This document shows positions 15,522-22,326 of a DNA stretch of 33,468 bases, piece by piece (within the stretch, counting starts at the first letter, position 1; each line of letters opens with the position of its first letter). The notes below the pieces were generated by a model, which was given only the letters and a program-made list of their open reading frames with translations, made no database searches and had not been told where the DNA came from. Origin of the DNA: an uncultured Oscillospiraceae bacterium (GTDB taxonomy: Bacteria > Bacillota > Clostridia > Oscillospirales > Oscillospiraceae); contig CATLEJ010000010.1 of NCBI GenBank assembly GCA_949916125.1, positions 1-33,468 of the forward strand, written 5' to 3'. Both the position numbers and the translations under genes were made by a program.

Positions 15522-15567
15522 GTTCCTTTTTCTCGAGAGAAAAAGGAACCGAAAAAGAGCTTGAAAC
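15522..15567 (+). repeat. H repeat copy 3 after the lipoprotein gene
   Basis: GTTCCTTTTTCTC (15522-15534) pairs with GAGAAAAAGGAAC (15537-15549), then CGAAAAAGAGCTTGAAAC follows. It begins with the first base after the stop codon. The layout matches copies at 2631-2675 and 3683-3734. Confidence 0.72.
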
Positions 15568-15628
15568 CGTTACCATAGTAATGCTGAATGATCTGTTTTG
15601 CGTCGGCGTCGGGGCGGGCGCAGGATAG

Positions 15629-15661
15629 AAAAAGGCCCCTTCCCGTTCCTCGGGGAGGGGC
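15629..15661 (-). terminator. Terminator of the HD-domain gene
   Basis: GGCCCCTTCCC pairs with GGGGAGGGGC around a short loop; on the minus strand five Ts follow. It is 7 bp after the stop codon. Confidence 0.88.
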
Positions 15662-15667
15662 TTCTTC

Positions 15668-16249
15668 TTATTTTCCTTCCAGGAAATACGATGCCTCCAT
15701 ATCCGCGGTAGCCAGGGCGAAGGCCAGCGGGTACTGCTGGAGGGCCTGCCCCACCACCCGGTCGTCCTCCGGGCCGGAAAAGCCCATGTGCCAGCGGATG
15801 GCCATGGCCTCCTCCCGGGTGAGGCGCATGAACCCTGAAATAATGTACACCGACTTCTCCCCGTGGCCGTAGGGGAGCTTATCCTCGTAGTAGAAGGTGT
15901 CCACCTTGCTCCATTTGCCGGTGGCGTCGTCCTTCACGTTCCGGGTGCCCGCCCGGTAGCACCCCACCTTGCACAGGTCGTGGAGCAGGGCGGCGATGGC
16001 CACGGATTCCATGGGGTATTCCACCCCGTAGACCTCCTTCACCCGGTCCCGGGCCAGGTACGCCTCCAGGCAGCGGAACACGTTGACGCTGTGGTCGCAC
16101 AGCCCCCCGGCGTAGGAGCCGTGGAACCGTGCGGAGGCGGGGGCGGTGAAAAAGTCGCTCTTGTTTTCCAGATAGTCCAGCAGTTCCTCCGAGCCCTCCC
16201 GGTGGATGTACTCCCGATAGATCCCGATAAATTCCTCTTTCCCGGGCAT
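15668..16249 (-). CDS. HD-domain phosphohydrolase
   Basis: 193 residues. His53 in LCDHSVNV and the His90-Asp91 pair in ALLHDLCKVG form the HD metal site. Such proteins hydrolyse nucleotides or act on tRNA ends or cyclic nucleotides; the specific substrate cannot be read. The short form without other domains resembles small clostridial HD hydrolases. AAGGAGG lies 8 bp before the ATG at 16249; the longer open frame upstream overlaps a palindromic leader and is unlikely to be translated. Confidence 0.85.
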   Translation of the reverse strand: MPGKEEFIGIYREYIHREGSEELLDYLENKSDFFTAPASARFHGSYAGGLCDHSVNVFRCLEAYLARDRVKEVYGVEYPMESVAIAALLHDLCKVGCYRAGTRNVKDDATGKWSKVDTFYYEDKLPYGHGEKSVYIISGFMRLTREEAMAIRWHMGFSGPEDDRVVGQALQQYPLAFALATADMEASYFLEGK

Positions 16250-16325
16250 AATGCGTCCTCCTTCCCACCCCGGCGGGGTGTGTTTTCCATGCGGGCTGCC
16301 GCGCCTGTGCGCGGCGATTGCTGAC

Positions 16326-16424
16326 ATTGTACCACAGGCGCAAAGCGCCGTTGTGGTACATCGGTTCAATCCTGTACGATAAGCCGCTTGCGGCTATTGT
16401 ACCACAAAACGCTCCCCCTGAAAA
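16326..16424 (-). promoter_or_regulatory. HD-gene promoter and palindromic leader with repeated ATTGTACCACA
   Basis: Minus strand: TTTTCA (16419-16424), 17 bp, TACAAT (16396-16401, with an upstream TG). ATTGTACCACA occurs exactly at 16326-16336 and 16396-16406, and its inverse TGTGGTACA at 16352-16360. The segment 16328-16360 is a near-perfect palindrome (TGTACCAC, GGCGC, AAA, GCGCC, GTGGTACA). This looks like an operator or attenuator. Confidence 0.6.
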
Positions 16425-16508
16425 GGGCCTGCGCGGAAATCTCCCACGCCCCCGGCCGGCCCGGCGGCTCCCTAAACAAATCTTCATGATTTCCTAAAGG
16501 AACCTTTG

Positions 16509-16660
16509 TTGCGCTTTTTCCCAAATCCGCTATAATATTAATTCCGGACCGAAAGGTCGGAAGTAATATACGCCATGTTTTGCGGTTGCCGCCGTAGGCG
16601 GCGAGCAAAACGGCTTAAATCAAATGTTATTATTTCCGAATTTCTCATTTGGAAATAATA
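16509..16660 (+). promoter_or_regulatory. Promoter and three-hairpin leader of the VTT membrane protein gene
   Basis: TTGCGC (16509-16514), 16 bp, TATAAT (16531-16536). The leader folds into three stems in series: 16537-16567 (GGACC-GAAA-GGTC with an extended AT part), 16577-16611 (GTTTTGC..GCCGCC-GTA-GGCGGC..GCAAAAC) and 16628-16660 (10-bp TATTATTTCC/GGAAATAATA). A 27-codon frame (16575-16658) with five consecutive Arg codons runs through stems 2 and 3. I cannot match it to a named riboswitch. Confidence 0.6.
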
Positions 16661-16702
16661 TCCACAGGCGGCGTGCAGGCCGCCTGGAAAGCAGGGGTAT
16701 TG

Positions 16703-17386
16703 ATGGAAAGCAAGTGGGGCAAACTCCTTCTCTGGATCCTGACCGCCGCCATTCTGGGCGGCAGCGTGTGGGCGCTGTACGCCACCGGCTTCTTTGAGGC
16801 CGCCGGCTCCCAGGAGAAGCTGGGGGAATATATCGCCCGGTGCGCCCCCTGGTCCCACCTGGCCTATTTCGGCATCCAGCTGGCCTCGGTGGTCATCGCC
16901 CCCATCCCCAGCAACCTCACCGCGGCGGCGGGGGCCTACCTGTTCGGGCTGTGGCCCTCCTTCCTGCTGACCTGGGGGGCGGTGGCTTTGGGCTCCGCCA
17001 TCGTGTTCGGGCTGGCCCGGGCGCTGGGGCAGGGCTTTGTGGGGCAATTCGTCAGCGAAAAGGCGTCGGGCAAGTACCTGGACGTGATCCGCCGGAAGCG
17101 GGACGTGTTCCTGGCCCTGGCCTTCCTGTTCCCCTTCTTCCCCGACGATATCCTGTGCATCCTGGCGGGGCTTACCGACATCTCCTTTAAGCGGTTCTTC
17201 CTGCTGGTGGCGGTCTTCCGGCCCTGGGGGCTGCTGGTGTCCTGCGCGGTGGGCAGCGCCACGGTGGCCATCCCCTGGTGGGGGATGGCCCTGCTGGGGG
17301 CGTTGGGGCTGGCGGCGTTCCTGCTGGCCATGAAGTACGGGGATAAGCTGGAGGACGCGGTGATGAAGCGTCTGGACAAGAAATAA
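16703..17386 (+). CDS. TVP38/TMEM64-type (VTT domain, DedA-like) membrane protein
   Basis: 227 residues with about five to six hydrophobic segments. The VTT core is visible: APIPSNLTAAAGAYLFG near residues 73-90, a glycine-rich re-entrant stretch LTWGAVALGSAIVFGLARALG, then FPFFPDDILCILAGLTDISFKRFFLLV. Family members act in the cytoplasmic membrane, some as undecaprenyl-phosphate or phospholipid flippases. The ATG at 16703 follows CAGGGGT; the frame is open to 16649 but that part is leader. A strong terminator follows. Confidence 0.88.
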   Translation: MESKWGKLLLWILTAAILGGSVWALYATGFFEAAGSQEKLGEYIARCAPWSHLAYFGIQLASVVIAPIPSNLTAAAGAYLFGLWPSFLLTWGAVALGSAIVFGLARALGQGFVGQFVSEKASGKYLDVIRRKRDVFLALAFLFPFFPDDILCILAGLTDISFKRFFLLVAVFRPWGLLVSCAVGSATVAIPWWGMALLGALGLAAFLLAMKYGDKLEDAVMKRLDKK

Positions 17387-17390
17387 GAGG

Positions 17391-17428
17391 CCAAAGGCCG
17401 GCGCTCCTGGCGGAGCGCCGGCCTTTGG
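17391..17428. terminator. Long GC-rich terminator hairpin
   Basis: A perfect 17-bp stem (17391-17407 with 17412-17428) stands between convergent genes. There is no T-run on either side, so termination efficiency is uncertain. Confidence 0.7.
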
Positions 17429-17463
17429 CTGGTTCGAACCGTAACACAGGCGGGTTCAGACGA

Positions 17464-18402
17464 CTACCGGGCGGCGGCGGACTCCGCCCGCTGATCCTGA
17501 TAAAGCGGGTTCACCAGGAGCTCTGCCTTGTCCCCGGCAAACGCTTTTGCGGCGTTCTGGTCACCTTGCAGCTGCCACATAAACCATGCGGTTACGTAGC
17601 CGTCTGGAGCGTACAGAACCTCATTGTGGGCCGTATTGTTTCTGCGTGCCATGATTTTGTGAGCAGGGATATCGCTGTAGATGCTTTTCAGCTGCTCCCC
17701 CGTTACCACCCAATCGTCACCACCGCCTGCCCCGGAGATCAGCAGGATTGGGACGTTCACAAGCGTGGCGTCGTAGTCCCATTCCAGGGCATGGGCCAAT
17801 TCCTTATTTGTGGGAGACAGGGAAACGGCTGCTTTATATGTATCTTTATGCGGCTGGGCTGTAATGGCGTTGAGCACGCCGACGCCGCCTTGGGAGTGCC
17901 CCACAATGCCGACGTTGGACAGATCAATTTTTTGATAAAAGATATTTGCCTTTCCTTCTTCGATCTGCTCATTGTCATTGAGCCTTTGCAGATGCCTGAC
18001 GCTCATCTCCGCGCCAAAGCCGTTCCACGCGTGTTCCTCCTCCGTCCCGATCACGATAAAACCCCAGGAGGCATAGTGCTTTGGCACAGTGGGATATTTT
18101 GAGATGGGCGTTCCGCTCCCGTTGCAGATCACAATTACGGGATACTGCTTCTCCGACGTTTCAAGTTCGGCCGGATAGTAAATCACATATTTTTTGAAAA
18201 CCTGCAATACCGGTTCTTCATAAACGGATACCTCAAAGCTCCCGCTGGCCAGATACGCCGCCTCGATCTCGCCGCCGGTTTCCACCTTCCGCTGATAGTC
18301 TGTGGGCGCGGCGGGCCTGCCCGCCGCGTATTTCAGCAGGACGATGATCACGACGATCCCGATCAGCAGAAGAATACCGGCAATTTTCAGCACGTTTTTC
18401 AC
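17464..18402 (-). CDS. Membrane-anchored alpha/beta hydrolase (chlorophyllase/lipase-like)
   Basis: 312 residues. An N-terminal anchor (about 6-23) is followed by an alpha/beta hydrolase fold. The nucleophile elbow is GHSQGG with Ser170; the acid is probably the Asp of SGAGGGDDWV and the base the His of NTAHNEVLY. PVIVICNGSGTPISKYP gives the oxyanion region. The layout resembles chlorophyllase/PAF-acetylhydrolase-like enzymes that cut esters or lipids outside the membrane. The GTG at 18402 follows GGGAGG; an upstream start would run into the NYN gene. Its codons use more A and T than neighbours, which hints at transfer. Confidence 0.85.
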   Translation of the reverse strand: MKNVLKIAGILLLIGIVVIIVLLKYAAGRPAAPTDYQRKVETGGEIEAAYLASGSFEVSVYEEPVLQVFKKYVIYYPAELETSEKQYPVIVICNGSGTPISKYPTVPKHYASWGFIVIGTEEEHAWNGFGAEMSVRHLQRLNDNEQIEEGKANIFYQKIDLSNVGIVGHSQGGVGVLNAITAQPHKDTYKAAVSLSPTNKELAHALEWDYDATLVNVPILLISGAGGGDDWVVTGEQLKSIYSDIPAHKIMARRNNTAHNEVLYAPDGYVTAWFMWQLQGDQNAAKAFAGDKAELLVNPLYQDQRAESAAAR

Positions 18403-18427
18403 CGCGATCCTCCCGTCGGCTTTTTTC

Positions 18428-19177
18428 TTATTTTTTGTTCCGCACAAATACCTGGGTGCCCTGGTACTTGGCGTTGTGCCGCTCGTCGATCTCGAAGCCG
18501 TCCAGGGCGGCGATGAATTTGGACAGCTTGGCGAAGCCGTAGTTCCGGGCGTCGAAGTCGGGCTGCTTCTTGATCAGCAGGGTGCCCAGGTCGCCCAGGT
18601 AGGCGTAGCCGTCCTCGTCCGCCAGGTCCTCCACCGACTGGGCGATGAGCTCCTGTACCGACAGATCGGAGGACTCCGCCGGGGCGGGGGCTTTCTTTTT
18701 GGCGCTCTTGCCGGCGGGGGCGGGGGGCTGGGGCTTTTCCGCCGCCTTCAGGGACTCGATGTAGACGAACTTGTCGCAGGCCACGATGAAGGGCTTGGGG
18801 GTTTTCTTCTCCCCCATGCCGTACACCTTCATCCCCGCCTCCCGCAGACGGGTGGCCAGCCGGGTGAAGTCGCTGTCGCTGCTCACCAGCACGAAGCCGT
18901 CGCAGTTGCCGGAGTAGAGGATGTCCATAGCGTCGATGATCATGGCCGAGTCGGTGGCGTTTTTGCCGGTGGTATAGCTGTACTGCTGGAAGGGGGTGAT
19001 GGCGTGCTCCAGCAGCAGGGGCTTCCAGCTGCCCATGTTGGGGGCCGTCCAGTCGCCGTAGATGCGCTTGATGGTGGCCGAGCCGTACACCGCCACCTCC
19101 GCCATGATCTCCCGCAGGGCAGTGCGGGGGGCGTTGTCCGCGTCGATGAGGACGGCAAGGCGCAGTTCGTTTTCCAT
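18428..19177 (-). CDS. NYN-domain nuclease-like protein with C-terminal OST-HTH/LOTUS domain
   Basis: 249 residues. The PIN-like NYN domain (about 6-140) keeps its acidic residues: Asp12 and Asp14 in LIDADN, Asp76 in KNATDSAM, Asp101 and Asp103 in SSDSDF. A low-complexity Ala/Pro/Lys linker (145-170) leads to a winged-helix LOTUS-like domain (about 172-249, GYAYLGDLGTLLIKKQPDFD). This architecture (LabA-like) is thought to act on RNA. AAAGGAG precedes the ATG at 19177. The hydrolase gene lies 25 bp downstream on the same strand. Confidence 0.9.
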   Translation of the reverse strand: MENELRLAVLIDADNAPRTALREIMAEVAVYGSATIKRIYGDWTAPNMGSWKPLLLEHAITPFQQYSYTTGKNATDSAMIIDAMDILYSGNCDGFVLVSSDSDFTRLATRLREAGMKVYGMGEKKTPKPFIVACDKFVYIESLKAAEKPQPPAPAGKSAKKKAPAPAESSDLSVQELIAQSVEDLADEDGYAYLGDLGTLLIKKQPDFDARNYGFAKLSKFIAALDGFEIDERHNAKYQGTQVFVRNKK

Positions 19178-19304
19178 AACGGGTTCTCCTTTTCGCATCA
19201 TTGCGCAGTAGGTAAAGATAGTATATCATAGGCGGGAAGAAAAAACCAGAAGAAAAAAACGCGCCCCTGCAACAATCGGCGGGGCTGCGGCGTGTTATAG
19301 GCAG
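19178..19304. other. Divergent spacer between the NYN gene and the sigma factor gene
   Basis: The only promoter-like element is TATACT on the minus strand near 19218-19223, suitable as the NYN -10, without a convincing -35. The rest of the spacer up to 19400 is occupied by an R1 repeat. Confidence 0.45.
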
Positions 19305-19388
19305 AAGGGGCCCCCGCAAAGCCGCCCTTCAGGCTTCGCGGGGGAAGGAGGCGCAGCGGGGCGGACGCGCGGGCTGCGCCGACGAAAG
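19305..19388 (+). repeat. R1 repeat copy a, before the sigma factor gene
   Basis: Hairpin 1: CCCCCGCAAAGCC (19311-19323) with GGCTTCGCGGGGG (19332-19344), loop GCCCTTCA. Hairpin 2: GGCGCAGC (19350-19357) with GCTGCGCC (19373-19380). It ends in GACGAAAGG, which merges with the ribosome-binding site of the sigma factor gene. Confidence 0.75.
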
Positions 19389-19400
19389 GAGGGGAAACCC

Positions 19401-19859
19401 TTGGACCACTCCAACCGGTTGGAAGAATTGGTGAACAAGCATGAAAACACCCTGTACCGCGCCGCCCTGGCCATTCTGGGCGACGCCCAGGAGGCGGAGG
19501 ACGCGGTGCAGGACGCCTACCTGCGCTATCTGGAAAAGCGCCCGGAGCTGCGGGATGGGGAGCACGAAAAGGCGTGGCTGCTGAAGGTGACGGCCAACCG
19601 CTGCAAGAGCATCCTGCGGATGCGCCGCCGCCACCCCGCGGTGGAGCTGTTGGACGTGTACCCGGCCCCCGACGAGGGCGGGCGGGAGCTCATGGAGGCC
19701 ATCCTCACCCTGCCCGCCAACCAGCGCTCGGCGGTACACCTGCACTACTACGAGGGCTATACCTCGGAGGAGATCGGGGCCATCCTGGGCCAGCGGCCCG
19801 GCACGGTGCGCTCCCACCTCAGCCGCGCCCGGGAAGCGCTCAGGCGGTATTTGGAATGA
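19401..19859 (+). CDS. ECF-type RNA polymerase sigma factor
   Basis: 152 residues. Region 2 (about 8-75: LYRAALAILGDAQEAEDAVQDAYLRYLEK, AWLLKVTANRCKSILR) binds core polymerase and the -10 element; region 4 (about 95-150: LPANQRSAVHLHYYEGYTSEEIGAILGQRPGTVRSHLSRARE) binds the -35. The start is TTG, with AAAGGAGGGG ending 6 bp before it; no ATG fits the length. It is followed by a membrane protein with the layout of an anti-sigma factor, so the pair probably forms a signalling unit. Its regulon is not known. Confidence 0.93.
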   Translation: MDHSNRLEELVNKHENTLYRAALAILGDAQEAEDAVQDAYLRYLEKRPELRDGEHEKAWLLKVTANRCKSILRMRRRHPAVELLDVYPAPDEGGRELMEAILTLPANQRSAVHLHYYEGYTSEEIGAILGQRPGTVRSHLSRAREALRRYLE

Positions 19860-19940
19860 GGGGCCCGCGGCAAACGCGGCTCTCCCGTCAGGAGGAAACA
19901 GAGTTGAACGGATCTTGTGGCGACGAAAAGGAGAATAGAT

Positions 19941-21005
19941 ATGAAAAAATACATTGAGTATATGGACGACCGGAAGGTTTCCGACACCCTCCATCAGCGC
20001 CTGCTGAATTTGGAGGCGCCGAACAAGCGCCCGGCGGCCTGGAAGAAGTACGGCGCGGCCGCGGCGGCCTTGGCCCTTGTGGTTGGCGTGGGGGCTTACG
20101 GGCTGGGCCAGGGCGGCTGGAACGCGGTGGCCAATCAATTCCAGCCTGCCGGCCAGCCGGAGGGCACGGAGCTGGGCCAGCCCGACATCGCCATCGAAGG
20201 ACCCGGCGAGAGCCTGGATCCGGGGATGAAAACCATCGGCGGCTACGAGGTGTATGGGGAGGACAACGGCCCGGCTACGGTGGTATCCTACTTCATGCTG
20301 CCCTATATCGAGTACGGCATGGCAAATAGTCAGAGCCAGATGGCGCTGGACTGGGACGTACCCCCCGGCAGCGTGAAGCGGGAGCTCACCCAGGCGGACT
20401 TTGCCGCCCTGTTCGGCGGGGAGGACGCCCTGTCCGCCCACTTGGCCTGGGGGGGGTACGAGATCACCGGCTGGGCCGCGTGGCGAGAGGACGGCTCCTT
20501 CTGGGGCGCGTTCATCAACGGCTACAAGGGGCCGATGGATCATTTTGAGTTTGCCTTCACCGCCGGGGACACCCTTCCCCCCACCTGCATTGGCTACGGG
20601 GAGGACGGCGTGGTCAACCAGCTCTGGGATGTGCCCGTCACCGCCTGGGGCCACGACGGCAGGGATGGCTGTGACCGCCGGGTGGAGTTCCTCCACGACG
20701 GATACGGCTTCCGCTTTGATATCACCGGCTCGGATGTAGACAGTGTCTGCAACCTGGTGAGCCGCGCCGCCCGCTTGATCATCGTGGACGGGGTGGCGGC
20801 CCAGCGTATCACTGCCGACGGCGCGGTGCTGGCCCACCCCTGGGAGGCCGCCCCCAACTACAGCGTGGGCGAGCCCAACTACGAGGACAGCGTGGGTGAT
20901 TACGACAGCGACTGCCCCTACTGCGCGGACGGCACGGTCCACACCCACCCCCAGCTTCCCAAGGAAACCCAGGCCCCTCCCCCCGCCGGCCAGGACAACA
21001 GATGA
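19941..21005 (+). CDS. Probable membrane-bound anti-sigma factor with large extracellular domain
   Basis: 354 residues. The first 35 residues (MKKYIEYMDDRKVSDTLHQ...) are cytoplasmic and fit a sigma-binding helix region. One membrane segment (about 36-55) leads to about 300 outside residues that end in CPYCADGTVHTHP, a possible metal site like the CxxC/HxH tail of the M56 protein. AAAGGAG lies 7 bp before the ATG at 19941. It is 81 bp after the sigma gene. No zinc anti-sigma HxxxCxxC motif was seen, so the assignment rests on topology and context. Confidence 0.75.
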   Translation: MKKYIEYMDDRKVSDTLHQRLLNLEAPNKRPAAWKKYGAAAAALALVVGVGAYGLGQGGWNAVANQFQPAGQPEGTELGQPDIAIEGPGESLDPGMKTIGGYEVYGEDNGPATVVSYFMLPYIEYGMANSQSQMALDWDVPPGSVKRELTQADFAALFGGEDALSAHLAWGGYEITGWAAWREDGSFWGAFINGYKGPMDHFEFAFTAGDTLPPTCIGYGEDGVVNQLWDVPVTAWGHDGRDGCDRRVEFLHDGYGFRFDITGSDVDSVCNLVSRAARLIIVDGVAAQRITADGAVLAHPWEAAPNYSVGEPNYEDSVGDYDSDCPYCADGTVHTHPQLPKETQAPPPAGQDNR

Positions 21006-21103
21006 GGGCAGCCGCGCAGCGGCCGAGAATTGCGCAGGCGGAATTCTTGGCCGCCGAGCATTCAAATCACCGAAGGGTGGAGCGACCAACAGGAGCGAAA
21101 CCC
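21006..21103 (+). other. Structured spacer after the anti-sigma gene
   Basis: GGCCGAGAATT pairs with AATTCTTGGCC around a short GC-rich loop. The segment also has GGGTGGAGCGACC and ends in GAGCGAAACCC. It resembles the R1/R2 style of unit but I cannot align it with confidence. Confidence 0.4.
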
Positions 21104-21140
21104 AAAAAGGAAGACACGCTTACAGCGTGTCTTCCTTTTT
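21104..21140. terminator. Bidirectional terminator between the anti-sigma gene and the tRNA operon
   Basis: A perfect 17-bp stem (21104-21120 with 21124-21140, loop TAC) has five As on one side and five Ts on the other. It ends the sigma/anti-sigma operon on the plus strand and abuts the CCA end of tRNA-Lys on the minus strand. Confidence 0.95.
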
Positions 21141-21215
21141 GGTGACCCAGCGGGGACTCGAACCCCGGACCTTCGCCTTAAAAGGGCGTTGCTCTACCAA
21201 CTGAGCTACTGGGTC
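21140..21215 (-). tRNA. tRNA-Lys (anticodon TTT)
   Basis: 76 nt with encoded CCA. Acceptor GACCCAG/CTGGGTC, D arm with AGCTCAGTTGG, anticodon loop CTTTTAA, T loop TTCGAGT. The outer pair of the anticodon stem is A opposite A. It is the last gene of the operon. Confidence 0.96.
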
Positions 21216-21239
21216 ATATCAGGTTGTGCAAGGGGAGGA

Positions 21240-21470
21240 AATCGAGGCGGCCCAGCCGCAGGCGCAGGCCGCCGATCCGATCTCGACGGGGCCCCGGGCC
21301 GCCGGCCTTCAGGCGGCCTGGGGAAAGGAGGCGCAAAGGATTGATTGGGCTTTGCCCTAACGGGGCCCCCGCAAAGCCGCTCTCCAGGCTTTGTGGGGAA
21401 GCGAAAAAATTTCCCGTCCGGCGCAGCTTTCCGCCGCCCTTCAGGCGGGAAGCGGAGCGGTAAGGGGAAT
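21240..21470 (+). repeat. R1 repeat copies b and c, between tRNA-Lys and tRNA-Gln
   Basis: Copy b: CCCCGGGCCGCC (21292-21303) with GGCGGCCTGGGG (21312-21323), then GCGCAAAG (21331) with CTTTGCCC (21350). Copy c: CCCCGCAAAGCC (21367-21378) with GGCTTTGTGGGG (21387-21398), then AAATTTCCC with GGGGAATTT enclosing GCTTTCCGCC/GGCGGGAAGC around the loop GCCCTTCA. The stem sequences differ between units but pairing is kept. Confidence 0.72.
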
Positions 21471-21478
21471 TTCTGAGC

Positions 21479-21553
21479 TGGCTGGGATGGCTGGACTCGA
21501 ACCAGCGAATGCGGGAGTCAAAGTCCCGTGCCTTACCACTTGGCTACACCCCA
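21479..21553 (-). tRNA. tRNA-Gln (anticodon TTG)
   Basis: 75 nt with encoded CCA. Acceptor TGGGGTG/CATCCCA, anticodon stem CGGGA/TCCCG with loop CTTTGAC, T loop TTCGAGT. Confidence 0.96.
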
Positions 21554-21569
21554 ATATGGCGGTGAGGCA

Positions 21570-21595
21570 AGGGCCGGAGCGGACGCTCCGGCCCT
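21570..21595. repeat. Short perfect hairpin between tRNA-Gln and tRNA-His
   Basis: AGGGCCGGAGC (21570-21580) pairs with 21585-21595, loop GGAC. It fills most of the 53-bp spacer and may guide tRNA precursor processing. Confidence 0.55.
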
Positions 21596-21606
21596 CAGCC
21601 ACGGTA

Positions 21607-21683
21607 TGGGGTGGGTAATGGGGCTCGAACCCACGACACCCGGAACCACAATCCGGTGCTCTGCCATCTGAGCTATACCCACC
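21607..21683 (-). tRNA. tRNA-His (anticodon GTG)
   Basis: 77 nt counting the extra 5' G(-1) at 21683 and encoded CCA. Acceptor GTGGGTA/TACCCAC, anticodon stem CCGGA/TCCGG with loop TTGTGGT, discriminator C, all typical of tRNA-His. Confidence 0.96.
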
Positions 21684-21718
21684 ATATCCAGATTTTGCGC
21701 GAAACAGCGGCCGCCGCC

Positions 21719-21804
21719 CAAAGGGCCCCCGCAAAGCCGCCCTCCAGGCTTTGTGGGGAGAGGCGGGGCAAGGGAACGGAACCAAGCGGAGTCTGCCCCG
21801 ACGA
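21719..21804 (+). repeat. R1 repeat copy d, between tRNA-His and tRNA-Arg
   Basis: Hairpin 1: CCCCGCAAAGCC (21727-21738) with GGCTTTGTGGGG (21747-21758). Hairpin 2: GGGGCA (21765-21770) with TGCCCC (21794-21799), then GACGA. Confidence 0.75.
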
Positions 21805-21806
21805 CC

Positions 21807-21883
<77 letters not shown>

Positions 21884-21897
21884 GTATCAAAAGAGAA

Positions 21898-22048
21898 AAC
21901 GGGGCAGGAAAACGAATCCAAGCGGACTTTGCGCCCAAACGGGGCCCCCGCAAAGCCGCCCTTCGGCTTTGTGGGGAAAGGAAGGGCAAGGGAACGGAGC
22001 GTGGGATACCCGCAGGGCGTCCCACGCGGAATGGACTTTGCCCCGACG
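21898..22048 (+). repeat. R1 repeat copy e with a preceding half unit, between tRNA-Arg and tRNA-Gly
   Basis: A half unit GGGGCA...TTTGCGCCC (21901-21935) precedes the full copy. Hairpin 1: 21946-21957 with 21965-21976. Outer stem 2: GGGCAA (21984-21989) with TTGCCC (22038-22043), enclosing GCGTGGGA (21999-22006) with TCCCACGC (22020-22027). It ends in CGACG. Confidence 0.75.
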
Positions 22049-22049
22049 C

Positions 22050-22123
22050 TGGAGCGGGTGATGGGAATCGAACCCACGCGACCAGCTTGGAAGGCTGGGA
22101 TTCTACCATTGAACTACACCCGC
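22050..22123 (-). tRNA. tRNA-Gly (anticodon TCC)
   Basis: 74 nt with encoded CCA. Acceptor GCGGGTG/CACCCGC, anticodon stem CCAGC/GCTGG with loop CTTCCAA, T loop TTCGATT. First gene of the operon. Confidence 0.96.
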
Positions 22124-22157
22124 ACAAATGGGCGCATCCGCAAACATCAGCTTGCAC

Positions 22158-22186
22158 ATGATAGCACAAACCCCGCCTCTTGTCAA
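22158..22186 (-). promoter_or_regulatory. Promoter of the tRNA operon
   Basis: Minus strand: TTGACA (22181-22186), 17 bp, TATCAT (22158-22163), 35 bp before tRNA-Gly. The remaining 140 bp up to 22326 hold a GCTGCCAG/CTGGCGGC hairpin after the small membrane gene and nothing else. Confidence 0.9.
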
Positions 22187-22326
22187 TCCCTTCTGCCCAA
22201 AAAAGCCAAAAACCCCGCACAAAAAACGGCGCGCGGGCTGGTGTTCCTGGCCCCGGGAGCCGTGGTTTGCGTGCTGAGTATGCTGCCAGGGGGCGCTGGC
22301 GGCCCTTTGGGTGTATGGGAATAATT

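Noticed and set aside
16574-16660. Known riboswitch in the VTT leader
   Set aside because: The three simple hairpins in series lack the conserved cores of the riboswitch classes I can recall (for example yybP-ykoY or c-di-GMP types), so no class is claimed.
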